Of a DNA stretch of 30,848 nucleotides, positions 1 through 5,841 are shown piece by piece. Where the stretch lies: the NCBI GenBank assembly GCA_035536935.1, contig DATLNC010000075.1, forward strand, positions 1 through 30,848, written 5' to 3'. This stretch comes from DATMER01 sp035536935 (lineage in GTDB: Bacteria; Acidobacteriota; Thermoanaerobaculia; Multivoradales; UBA5704). The notes beneath the pieces are model-generated. The model was not told the origin of the DNA. It worked only from the letters and a program-made list of their open reading frames with translations, and made no database searches. The first letter of the stretch is position 1. Each line of letters starts with the position of its first letter. The position numbers and the translations under genes are program-made.

Positions 1-39
1 CGTCCCGATCAGGAGAAGGGAAGGCTCCTGCGCAGACAT
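1..39 (-). CDS. hemA: Probable glutamyl-tRNA reductase, first 13 codons only
   Basis: An ATG at 39-37 overlaps the TGA of the CcsA/HemX-like gene by one base (TGATG), which is typical of translational coupling. The 13 codons before the window edge give MSAQEPSLLLIGT. This resembles the N-terminal beta strand of HemA, where a hydrophobic stretch leads into a Gly-x-(N/S)-H-R-T-A motif. HemX-like membrane proteins commonly sit directly upstream of hemA, so context supports the call. HemA reduces glutamyl-tRNA to glutamate-1-semialdehyde in tetrapyrrole synthesis. The diagnostic motif lies outside the window, so this is largely inference from position; any protein starting with a Rossmann-like strand would fit. 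Confidence 0.45.
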   Translation of the reverse strand, partial: MSAQEPSLLLIGT

Positions 40-863
40 CAGAGGAACCCGTGGAAGTCGGTGAAGAAGAAGTTGACCGCGACCAGCGAGAACAGGATCG
101 CGCACAGCCCGGCCAGGCTGGCGATGGCGGTCTGCCGTCCCTTCCAGCGCCGCAGCCGGCGCAGGGTAAGGGCGATGGCGTAGAGGAACCAGGTGGCCAG
201 GGTGATCAGGATCTTGGGATCCCGGAGCCAGTTCTCCTGGTCCAGGCGCTGGGCCCAGATGCCGCCGGTGATCACCGCGCCGGTCAGGGTGGCGAAGCCC
301 ACGGTGAGCGCGCCGATCATCATCCGCTCCAGCACTTCCAGGGGCGGCAGCTTGCCGTAGAAGGTGGAGAAGCGCCCGCCCTTCAAGTCCCGGTAGAGCT
401 GAAGGAAGAGGAAGCCGTAGGCGGACGCGAGCACGAACGCCGCGTAGCCGAGCAGCGCGAGCGACACGTGGAGGGCGAAGAACTTGTCGTGGAAGATTGC
501 CCGGTCCGGCGGGTTCGGCCGGGTCAGGAGCGACGACAGGAGCTGGAAGAAGAAGACCAGCGACACCATCCAGAAGCCGGTGGAACGCTCCCGCCCGTGC
601 CATTCGACGTAGGCGTAGACCACGGCCACGGCAAATGCGACGATGGACAGGGCCTGCGAAACGGTCGCGGCCGGGAACTGACCATGCTGCACGGCCAGCG
701 CGGCCAGGTAGGCCAGGTGGAGCACGAGGGAGCCGCGCAGGGCCGGGGTGGCCGTCCTGTTCGCCGTCGGATGGGAGGCGAAGAAGATGAACCCATAGCT
801 GATGGCTGCCCCCAGGTAGAGGAGCGGGAGCAGGATGTTGGCGACGTCCAGGAAAGTGGTCAC
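39..863 (-). CDS. CcsA/HemX-like cytochrome c assembly family membrane protein
   Basis: A 274-residue, strongly hydrophobic protein with about eight predicted transmembrane segments (roughly residues 7-28, 44-60, 68-86, 97-113, 130-155, 185-205, 218-236 and 247-268). The stretch GGIWAQRLDQENWLRDPK followed by a Trp-rich helix near residues 199-230 matches the C-terminal signature of the CcmC/CcsA/HemX family (G.IWA...W..DPK...). The full WWD haem-handling motif of true CcsA is not present. That and the probable hemA gene directly downstream favour the HemX-like branch, which is linked to tetrapyrrole synthesis, over a cytochrome c synthetase subunit. It likely acts in the inner membrane. It is transcribed divergently from purA across 82 bp. 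Confidence 0.75.
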   Translation of the reverse strand: MTTFLDVANILLPLLYLGAAISYGFIFFASHPTANRTATPALRGSLVLHLAYLAALAVQHGQFPAATVSQALSIVAFAVAVVYAYVEWHGRERSTGFWMVSLVFFFQLLSSLLTRPNPPDRAIFHDKFFALHVSLALLGYAAFVLASAYGFLFLQLYRDLKGGRFSTFYGKLPPLEVLERMMIGALTVGFATLTGAVITGGIWAQRLDQENWLRDPKILITLATWFLYAIALTLRRLRRWKGRQTAIASLAGLCAILFSLVAVNFFFTDFHGFL

Positions 864-886
864 GGTCCGGAAATGCTAGCACTTTC

Positions 887-915
887 TTGCCCCTGCCTGG
901 CTCGTCTGCTAAGGT
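887..915 (+). promoter_or_regulatory. Candidate sigma70-type promoter for purA
   Basis: TTGCCC (887-892) and TAAGGT (910-915) are separated by 17 bases in the short divergent region between the HemX-like gene and purA. The match is four of six at -35 and three of six at -10, so it is only a candidate. The purA ribosome binding site GGAG follows at 933-936, nine bases before the ATG. Confidence 0.3.
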
Positions 916-945
916 CCCCGGGTTTGTACTTTGGAGTGAGCGCAC

Positions 946-2277
946 ATGGCGAACGTCATCATTGTCGGGATGCAGTGGGGGGATGAGGGCAAGGGGAAGA
1001 TCGTGGATCTTCTCTGCCCGGCATTCGACGCGGTTGTCCGCTACCAGGGCGGCCACAACGCGGGGCACACGGTCAAATTCCGCGACCGTCATTTCTCCCT
1101 TCAGCTCATCCCGTCGGGCATCCTGCACGAGGGGATGCTCTGCGTCATGGGCAACGGCATGGTCATCTCCCCGGAGCACTTCCAGAGCGAGCTGGGCCGC
1201 CTGCACGAGGCCGGGGTGCGCTCCGAGGAGCGGCTGTTCGTCTCCAGCCGCGCCCATGTGCTGCTGCCCTGCCATGCCGCGCTCGACCAGGCCCGCGAGG
1301 CCGCGCGCGGCGAGGGCAAGATCGGCACCACGTCACGCGGCATCGGTCCGGCCTACGAGGGGAAGGTTTCCCGCTACGGCCTGCGCATGTGCGACCTCTT
1401 CGCTCCCGACCTGGAAGAGCGGCTCACCCTGCTGCTCGGCAAGATCCAGGCGGAGCTCTCCAGCCTGGGCAACGAATCCCTGCCGCTGCCGGGAAGATAT
1501 GTGGACGACTGCCGGACGTGGGGAGAGAGCCTGAAGCCGTTCCTGCGCAACACCGAGAACCTTTTGAACGGCTGGATCTCCGAGGGCAAGAGCCTGCTCT
1601 TCGAAGGCGCGCAGGGGACGCTGCTGGACGTCGATCACGGCACCTACCCGTTCGTGACCAGCTCCAACTCGACCTCAGGCGGAGCGTGCACGGGCACGGG
1701 CGTGGCTCCGAGCCGCATCGACGGCGCGATCGGGGTCCTCAAGGCCTACACGACGCGCGTCGGCGGCGGCCCCTTCCCGAGCGAGCTTTCCGGCGACATC
1801 TCGGAGTTCCTGCGCAAGCGGGGCAACGAGTACGGAACCGTCACCGGCCGCCCGCGCCGCTGCGGCTGGATGGACACGGTCGTGGCGCGCTACGCCCGCC
1901 TGCTCAACGGCATCGACCTGATCGCGCTGACCAAGCTGGACGTGCTCGACGATTTCGATGAGATCCCGGTCTGCACCGGCTACCGCGTCCGCGGGGAAAT
2001 CATGCGCGACTTCCCGTGCGACCGCTGGAGCCTGGAGAACGCCGAGCCGGTCCTGCGCACCATGAAGGGCTGGAAGCGCTCGACCGTGGGCATCCTGGAG
2101 GATGGGGAGCTTCCCCAGGAGGCGAGGGATTACATCGACTTCCTGCAGGAGGAGGTCGGGGCCCCGATCGCCCTGATCTCCACGGGCCCGCGCCGCGAGG
2201 AGACGCTGCTGCGCGACTCCTCCGACATGAGCCGCCTCACCTCCGGCCGATTGGGCCGCATCCTCGAGCAGCGGTAA
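946..2277 (+). CDS. purA: Adenylosuccinate synthetase
   Basis: PurA joins IMP and aspartate with GTP to form adenylosuccinate, the first committed step to AMP; it is cytosolic. The 443-residue length is normal for bacterial PurA (about 430). The N-terminus carries the GTP-binding loop GMQWGDEGKGK (residues 8-18) with catalytic Asp13, and GGHNAGHT (35-42) with catalytic His41. Further family signatures are a TTSRGIGPAYEGK segment, FEGAQGTLLDVDHGTYPFVTSS, TGRPRRCGWMD and, near the end, a STGPRREET segment. The ATG at 946 is the natural start: it is preceded by GGAG at 933-936 and the family alignment begins there. It is a stand-alone housekeeping gene followed 24 bases later by tRNA-Lys. Confidence 0.97.
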   Translation: MANVIIVGMQWGDEGKGKIVDLLCPAFDAVVRYQGGHNAGHTVKFRDRHFSLQLIPSGILHEGMLCVMGNGMVISPEHFQSELGRLHEAGVRSEERLFVSSRAHVLLPCHAALDQAREAARGEGKIGTTSRGIGPAYEGKVSRYGLRMCDLFAPDLEERLTLLLGKIQAELSSLGNESLPLPGRYVDDCRTWGESLKPFLRNTENLLNGWISEGKSLLFEGAQGTLLDVDHGTYPFVTSSNSTSGGACTGTGVAPSRIDGAIGVLKAYTTRVGGGPFPSELSGDISEFLRKRGNEYGTVTGRPRRCGWMDTVVARYARLLNGIDLIALTKLDVLDDFDEIPVCTGYRVRGEIMRDFPCDRWSLENAEPVLRTMKGWKRSTVGILEDGELPQEARDYIDFLQEEVGAPIALISTGPRREETLLRDSSDMSRLTSGRLGRILEQR

Positions 2278-2282
2278 TCCAC

Positions 2283-2288
2283 TATACT
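2283..2288 (+). promoter_or_regulatory. Candidate -10 element for tRNA-Lys
   Basis: TATACT matches the -10 consensus at five of six positions and lies 13 bases before the first tRNA base, which would place initiation a few bases upstream of the mature 5' end. No convincing -35 element is visible at the right spacing; that position falls inside the end of purA. Read-through from purA is an alternative. Confidence 0.35.
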
Positions 2289-2301
2289 TCCCCCGCTCAA
2301 G

Positions 2302-2377
2302 GGGCCGTTAGCTCAGTTGGTAGAGCAGCGGACTTTTAATCCGCGGGTCCAGAGTTCGAGTCTCTGACGGCCCACCA
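2302..2377 (+). tRNA. tRNA-Lys, anticodon TTT
   Basis: A complete cloverleaf can be drawn. The acceptor stem GGGCCGT (2302-2308) pairs with ACGGCCC (2367-2373). A D-arm GCTC...GAGC, an anticodon stem GCGGA/TCCGC around the loop CTTTTAA (2333-2339, anticodon TTT at 2335-2337) and a T-arm CAGAG/CTCTG around TTCGAGT follow. The discriminator is A2374 and the CCA end (2375-2377) is encoded. All stems are intact, so the gene should be functional. Confidence 0.97.
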
Positions 2378-2393
2378 GTCTTTCCTGGTGAGC

Positions 2394-2408
2394 ACCCCTT
2401 TTAGCAGC
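2394..2408. repeat. 15-bp direct repeat, copy 1
   Basis: ACCCCTTTTAGCAGC occurs here and again at 2780-2794, where it spans the stop codon of the chorismate mutase gene. One base before the repeat differs and the base before that again matches. The two copies flank the 371-bp segment holding the RiPP precursor gene. Confidence 0.7.
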
Positions 2409-2431
2409 GTGACGGTGCGGTAGAGGTGAGA

Positions 2432-2460
2432 AGCGCCGCCCCCGTCAGAGGGCGGGCGCT
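2432..2460. terminator. GC-rich hairpin between tRNA-Lys and the precursor gene
   Basis: AGCGCCGCCC (2432-2441) pairs with GGGCGGGCGCT (2450-2460) over ten base pairs with one bulged G and an eight-base loop. It lies between a plus-strand tRNA gene and a convergent minus-strand gene, where a bidirectional terminator would be expected, but no T-tract follows on either strand. The rest of 2378-2534 shows no gene. Confidence 0.35.
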
Positions 2461-2513
2461 GTCACTTCAGTAGCTGACCGGTGGACGCGGTCGTGCCGAA
2501 CAGCTAAATCCGT

Positions 2514-2535
2514 GCTTGCCGGTAATCCGGCAGGC
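2514..2535 (-). terminator. Inverted repeat directly after the precursor gene stop
   Basis: Nine-base arms (2514-2522 and 2527-2535) around the loop TAAT, with one G-T-type mismatch. On the minus strand the hairpin starts at the last base of the TAG stop of the precursor gene, the place for an operon terminator or a 3' mRNA-stabilising stem. The T-run after it is short (GGATTT), so intrinsic termination would be weak. Confidence 0.4.
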
Positions 2536-2726
2536 TACTCATACGGGCAGGTCCCGCAGCAAGTGGCCCCTGGCAAACAGGACGTATTGCAGGTGTATGT
2601 ATTATAGACGCACCCGCAGGAATCTGTTTCGTTGGGAGGAGGATACCCCCCAGCGGCCGTGTGATAGGTAGCCAGGTTTCTTAAAGTCTCTTTGTTTAGC
2701 GTCAACCTCTTCTTACCTTTTTTCAC
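2535..2726 (-). CDS. Cys-rich RiPP precursor, class I lanthipeptide-like
   Basis: A 63-residue peptide starting MKKGKKRLTLNKETLRNL. A basic N-terminus followed by L-x-LNKET-(L/I)-xNL is the hallmark leader of class I lanthipeptide-like natural product precursors in Acidobacteriota and Bacteroidota. After AAGG and a PPP run, the C-terminal 30 residues hold seven Cys (DSCGC, YTC, TSC, TCC, GTC) interleaved with about eight Ser/Thr, which suits thioether or disulfide cross-linking. I chose the GTG at 2726 because GGAAGGAG lies six bases upstream; the longer frame from a GTG at 2753 adds nine residues with no clear ribosome binding site. It is the last gene of the operon, 60 bases after chorismate mutase. 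No LanB, LanC, LanM or transporter gene is in the window, so modification is unproven. Alternatives are an unmodified disulfide-rich peptide or an orphan precursor. Confidence 0.7.
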   Translation of the reverse strand: MKKGKKRLTLNKETLRNLATYHTAAGGYPPPNETDSCGCVYNTYTCNTSCLPGATCCGTCPYE

Positions 2727-2779
2727 TTCATTCTCCTTCCGGTTGGAAAGCACCTTGAAAGTACGACAAGGGGGAGAGT

Positions 2780-2794
2780 ACCCCTTTTAGCAGC
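2780..2794. repeat. 15-bp direct repeat, copy 2
   Basis: Identical to 2394-2408. On the minus strand this copy includes the end of the chorismate mutase frame (TGC TGC TAA). See copy 1. Confidence 0.7.
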
Positions 2795-3218
2795 ACATCG
2801 TCCGGCAATCGCGGAGGAAGCGCTCCCACCAGTCTTCGTTGTTCCGGGTGGGCGTGTCTTGCGGGTTCTTGACCGGGACCGGAGCCGGAGCGAGCGGCCT
2901 GGCGTGCAGGCTCACCTGGCGCTGCAGGCTGTGATCCATGATGAGCCGGAAGACCTGCTCCACCAGCTCCGCGTCGAGGCCCACCGCCTCCCCGCGGGCA
3001 GTGCGGTCCTCCAGCACCCGGCGCTCGCGCTCGAGGTCGCGCAAGGGGATCTCTTCGCTCTTCTTCAGGCGGGCAACCATGGTGACCAGGGAGAAGCGCC
3101 GCGCCAGAACCTCCAGCAGCTCCCAATCCTCTTTGTCGATCTCCTGCCTGAGTGTGTCCAGGCTGATCTCGTCCTGCATCACGTCTTTCCGTATCTGAGC
3201 TCCGAAACGCATCTGCAC
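2787..3218 (-). CDS. Chorismate mutase, AroQ class
   Basis: It converts chorismate to prephenate in the cytosol. The 143-residue protein has an AroQ helical domain at residues 20-102. Aligned without gaps to the E. coli P-protein mutase domain, every catalytic residue is conserved: Arg24, Arg41, Lys52, Asp61, Arg64, Glu65 and Gln101 correspond to Arg11, Arg28, Lys39, Asp48, Arg51, Glu52 and Gln88. A Pro-rich extension follows and ends in DWWERFLRDCRTMCC; this tail is not part of the family fold. The GTG start at 3218 sits four bases after AGGAG (3223-3227), which overlaps the DUF2000 stop codon, so the two genes are tightly coupled; ATG at 3212 is an alternative start. Lying in an operon with a BacA-like enzyme and an aminotransferase, it probably supplies prephenate for a special amino acid, not general Phe/Tyr synthesis. 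Confidence 0.9.
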   Translation of the reverse strand: MQMRFGAQIRKDVMQDEISLDTLRQEIDKEDWELLEVLARRFSLVTMVARLKKSEEIPLRDLERERRVLEDRTARGEAVGLDAELVEQVFRLIMDHSLQRQVSLHARPLAPAPVPVKNPQDTPTRNNEDWWERFLRDCRTMCC

Positions 3219-3225
3219 ATATCTC

Positions 3226-3681
3226 CTAGCGTAAGGATGGAAGCGAGCCGGTGACCTGGCTCACGGCCTTGCGTGGGCCGTAAAGCAACACCGCGTCGAT
3301 ATCGAGATCGGCTGCCTCGCTCGCAGCGACCGATTCCCGGTAGGCCTCGTAGGAGCGCATGCCTTGCGCCCGGCCTAAAAATACAAGTGTCGTCAACCCC
3401 TTTTCGCGCGCCCGCGCCTCGAGGTCCACGAGCGACTGCTCGCGGGCGGAGAGCACGACGATCGGGACCTTTGTGAACCCGAAGAGGACTTTTCCGTCCT
3501 GGGTCGCCAGATCGGGGCCGATAATCTCCGGATGGCGCATCGCCAGGCCGGTGGCCAGCACGGCGCCGCGGTTCGCCACGGCCCCCCGGTCCAGGTCGGC
3601 ATGCATCACCAGGGCAATCTTCATCTCGACCGCGAGCTGGTCGGGCGGCGCGCTCTCGTTTGGCTCGTTCGGCCTATCCAT
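3226..3681 (-). CDS. DUF2000 family protein
   Basis: A 151-residue protein matching DUF2000, a small family with a peptidyl-tRNA-hydrolase-II-like fold and no firmly known reaction. Features seen are MKIALVMHADLDRGAVANRG at the start of the domain (residues 20-39), IIGPDLATQDGKV, PIVVLSA, and the C-terminal YGPRKAVSQVTGSLPSLR. It is soluble with no signal peptide. The ATG at 3681 overlaps the end of the molybdopterin gene by eight bases, and the first 19 residues are low-complexity; Met20 at 3624 is a plausible shorter start, as the conserved domain begins there. Neither start has a strong ribosome binding site, so translational coupling is likely. Its position between a molybdopterin enzyme and chorismate mutase suggests a pathway role, but no function can be stated. 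Confidence 0.75.
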   Translation of the reverse strand: MDRPNEPNESAPPDQLAVEMKIALVMHADLDRGAVANRGAVLATGLAMRHPEIIGPDLATQDGKVLFGFTKVPIVVLSAREQSLVDLEARAREKGLTTLVFLGRAQGMRSYEAYRESVAASEAADLDIDAVLLYGPRKAVSQVTGSLPSLR

Positions 3682-4285
3682 CGATTTCCGCCGACTTCCG
3701 GTAGAAAGCCTGCAGGACCTCCGGGTCCGGCATCAGCTCCTCGTCGCGGTCGATCGCGAGGTGCGGGTAGGGCTGGACCGTTGCATCCTGGTAGCCCACC
3801 TTCTCCCACGTGCCGGGCCGGTAGTCGGCGACGATCTCGATCCTGCCGAGCGCCTTGACCGCCTTGAACTGGTACATGTTGAAGGTCATGACCCGGATCG
3901 GCCGTCCGCGCTCGGGCGCCAGCGGCTCGTCGTTCATGTGCGTCACGAGCATCGCGCTTCCATCGAGCAGATCGGCGATGGACGTGGTGTCCTCGTAGCC
4001 GAAGACGCTCGTGGCCCGCAGGTACTCCATGGCGGGATCGGCACCCACGGCCTCCAGGAGGTCCGCGAGCCGGTAGCCCCGCCACAGCGCCTGCAGGCTC
4101 CAGCCGTTGACGCAGTAGAAGCGGCGGTCCTCCTCGACCGCGGGCACCAGCTCGCGCAGCTCGTCGAGGGACAGGGACATCGGGCGGGCCACGCCGCCTT
4201 CGACCTTCAGGCGATAGGTGGCATAGTCGACGGGCTCGGGCACCCGCCCCGCGACCTCATGGAAGAAATTCGGTATTTTGCGCAT
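3674..4285 (-). CDS. Molybdopterin-binding oxidoreductase, sulfite-oxidase fold
   Basis: A 203-residue protein consisting of one oxidoreductase molybdopterin-binding domain (the SUOX/MsrP-type fold). FYCVNGWSLQALWRGYRLADLL (from residue 56) contains the expected molybdenum-ligating Cys58 and the W.G..L.DLL helix. Further on are HMNDEPL, GRPIRVMTFNMYQFKAVKAL and a PGTWEKVGY segment, all typical of the family's second half. There is no Tat or Sec signal, no haem domain and no dimerisation domain, so it is a short cytosolic version. The ATG at 4285 follows AGAAGGAGAT (about 4291-4300), a strong ribosome binding site. It starts 17 bases after the FGE-fold gene and overlaps the DUF2000 gene. The substrate is unknown; a tailoring oxidation or reduction in the pathway is inference. 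Confidence 0.8.
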   Translation of the reverse strand: MRKIPNFFHEVAGRVPEPVDYATYRLKVEGGVARPMSLSLDELRELVPAVEEDRRFYCVNGWSLQALWRGYRLADLLEAVGADPAMEYLRATSVFGYEDTTSIADLLDGSAMLVTHMNDEPLAPERGRPIRVMTFNMYQFKAVKALGRIEIVADYRPGTWEKVGYQDATVQPYPHLAIDRDEELMPDPEVLQAFYRKSAEIDG

Positions 4286-4301
4286 CTCGATCTCCTTCTC
4301 T

Positions 4302-5060
4302 CTACTCCGGCTCGGGTCCATAGGCGACGCGAAAGCCCTGTACGTTATCGCGAAGGCCCGGCATGTAGAACCAGCGCGCCGAAACCCGCAGCCGCGTCGC
4401 TCCAGTGGTCCACGCCCCGCCCTTGAGCATCCGCCTGCCGGAATGGCGCCGCTCGACCAGGGCTTCCTGGCGGCGCTTGGACGGGGTGTCGAAGTGGAAG
4501 AAGTCGAGGCACCACTCGAACAGGTTGCCTGCCATCTGACGGCAGTGGAAGGGAGAGTCGCCGCCCGGCAGCTCGTCGACCGGCGCCGTCCCGAAGCTGA
4601 CCGGGACGAATCCGGGCGCGAAGTGGGCGCGGTCCGCGTCCGGCTCTTCGTTCCCCCAAGGAAAGTCACGTGCATCGGAACCGCGGGCTGCCCTCTCCCA
4701 CTCGACCTCGGCCGGCAGGCGCCCGCCCATCCAGGCGGCGTAGGCCGAGGCCTCGTGGAAGGAGACGCCGGTGACCGGCTGATCGGGGGAGTTGAAGCGC
4801 TCGTCCTCCCAGTAGGCAGGACGGTCGATGCCCTCGGCCGCGAGCCACTCGAAGCCTTCCGGCGACCACAGCTCCCTCTTCTTGTAGCCGCCGTCGGCGA
4901 TGAACCGCGCGTAGGCCTGGTTGGAGACCATGCAGCGGTCCATGGAGAAGGCGGGCACGTGCAGCTCGACCGCCGGCCCCTCGCCGGGATGGTCGCCTCC
5001 CAGCCATGCGCGGCCCTCCGGGATGTCGACACGCCCGTTCAGGGTCGTCCCTTCGCTCAT
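4302..5060 (-). CDS. FGE/SUMF-fold (formylglycine-generating enzyme-like) protein
   Basis: A 252-residue protein that is almost entirely one FGE-sulfatase domain. Conserved blocks are PVTGVSFHEASAYAAW (95-110), RLPAEVEWERAARG (114-127), PWG (134-136), MAGNLFEW (176-183), KGGAW (213-217) and GFRVA (242-246). The C-terminal Cys pair that binds copper in true formylglycine-generating enzymes is absent: that region reads KGGAWTTGATRLRVSARW. It also lacks the DinB-type iron domain of EgtB/OvoA. It is therefore unlikely to activate sulfatases and is better seen as a divergent FGE-fold protein with an unknown, perhaps oxidative or binding, role. Its ATG overlaps the BacA-like gene stop as ATGA, so the two are translationally coupled. 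Confidence 0.85.
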   Translation of the reverse strand: MSEGTTLNGRVDIPEGRAWLGGDHPGEGPAVELHVPAFSMDRCMVSNQAYARFIADGGYKKRELWSPEGFEWLAAEGIDRPAYWEDERFNSPDQPVTGVSFHEASAYAAWMGGRLPAEVEWERAARGSDARDFPWGNEEPDADRAHFAPGFVPVSFGTAPVDELPGGDSPFHCRQMAGNLFEWCLDFFHFDTPSKRRQEALVERRHSGRRMLKGGAWTTGATRLRVSARWFYMPGLRDNVQGFRVAYGPEPE

Positions 5061-5821
5061 CGGTCCGAGACCTCCGCCGCCTGCCGGAAGAGTTTGGCGC
5101 CTCCCCCCGTGATGCCTCCGAAGAAGACCATCGGCGGGCTGCCGAAGGAGTGGATCTGGACCAGGCCGTGGATCTGCCGCGCGCTCTCCGTGGTAATGCA
5201 GGCCTCGCTCTCTCCGGCGGCGCAGACGGCGGCGGCATCGGCGTTGCTGAGCGCGAGGCGCACGGTGGAGGGCAGCATCTCGAGCAGCGGCGCGGGCGAT
5301 GGATGCGAGGCGATGCGCCAGTGCGCCGGGATGACGCCGTCATAAGCCGCGGCCAGCTCGGGCCGGGTGGCGAGCTGCATCTCGTCGAGCAGCATCGTCT
5401 CCTGGACGAAGAAGGGATAGACGTCGGGGTTCTTGAAGAAGACCTCTTTCTCGCGGTCGAAGACCGCGCAGGTCCAGAAGATCCCCAGGATGCCGCGCTC
5501 CGGAGCGGTCTCGCGGCGCGCCGCGACCACCGAGTCCTCGGGGGTCGGGCACAGGTTCATCGTGCTCTTGTCCTCGATACCGAGGCGCCTCAGCCAGCGC
5601 TCGCAAGCCTGCGCGATGTTGGTCCCCGCCGGTCCGAGGGCGAAGCAGCGCACTTCCCGCACTGCGCTCGAGCTTAGAATCCGTGCGATCTGATCAGGGT
5701 CCTGCAGCAGGTTCGACACAGATGGGAAGACCGGCAGCACATCGAGCTCGGCTTCCACCGCCGTGTCACGATTCAATACCCAGGATTCCGGTCCTCGGAC
5801 CGGACTCGGTTGTTGCTCCAC
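5057..5821 (-). CDS. BacA-like prephenate decarboxylase
   Basis: A 254-residue protein related to prephenate dehydratases, with FALGPAGTNIAQACERWL (from residue 60) as the N-terminal motif. It lacks the dehydratase TRF catalytic motif and the ACT domain. Where TRF would be, it has SFGSPPMVFFGG, which resembles SIPMSWSLFGK of bacilysin BacA. Two more blocks fit BacA: FFKNPDVYPFFVQETMLLDE followed by QLATRPEL, and SHPSP followed by a Ser/Asn-Ala-Asp-Ala-Ala stretch and TTESARQIHGL. BacA decarboxylates prephenate without aromatising, giving dihydro-4-hydroxyphenylpyruvate. The GTG at 5821 follows GGGAGG (5827-5832) at five bases; upstream codons in the frame are inside the aminotransferase gene. 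It is flanked by an aminotransferase and, further down, chorismate mutase, which fits the pathway. The alignment is from memory and needs a profile search. Confidence 0.72.
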   Translation of the reverse strand: MEQQPSPVRGPESWVLNRDTAVEAELDVLPVFPSVSNLLQDPDQIARILSSSAVREVRCFALGPAGTNIAQACERWLRRLGIEDKSTMNLCPTPEDSVVAARRETAPERGILGIFWTCAVFDREKEVFFKNPDVYPFFVQETMLLDEMQLATRPELAAAYDGVIPAHWRIASHPSPAPLLEMLPSTVRLALSNADAAAVCAAGESEACITTESARQIHGLVQIHSFGSPPMVFFGGITGGGAKLFRQAAEVSDR

Positions 5822-5841
5822 TTTCACCTCCCACGAACCCG

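Noticed and set aside
51..986. Plus-strand frame of 311 codons over the HemX-like gene
   Set aside because: It is antisense to a membrane protein with a recognisable family motif and its composition is low-complexity; it also overlaps the purA start.
2371..2382. 12-base match between the tRNA-Lys 3' end and 2826-2837 in chorismate mutase, as an integration site pair
   Set aside because: A 12-mer match is expected by chance in a window of this size, and there is no integrase gene.
4286..5032. N-terminal extension of the molybdopterin frame
   Set aside because: The upstream part is out of frame within the FGE-fold gene and Ser/Arg/Pro-rich. The ATG at 4285 has a strong ribosome binding site and begins the conserved domain.
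4302..5060. A genuine sulfatase-activating formylglycine-generating enzyme
   Set aside because: The copper-binding Cys pair is missing and no sulfatase gene is nearby.
5057..5821. Identity as a normal prephenate dehydratase
   Set aside because: The GPAGT motif fits, but the TRF motif and ACT domain are absent and the C-terminal part looks like BacA.
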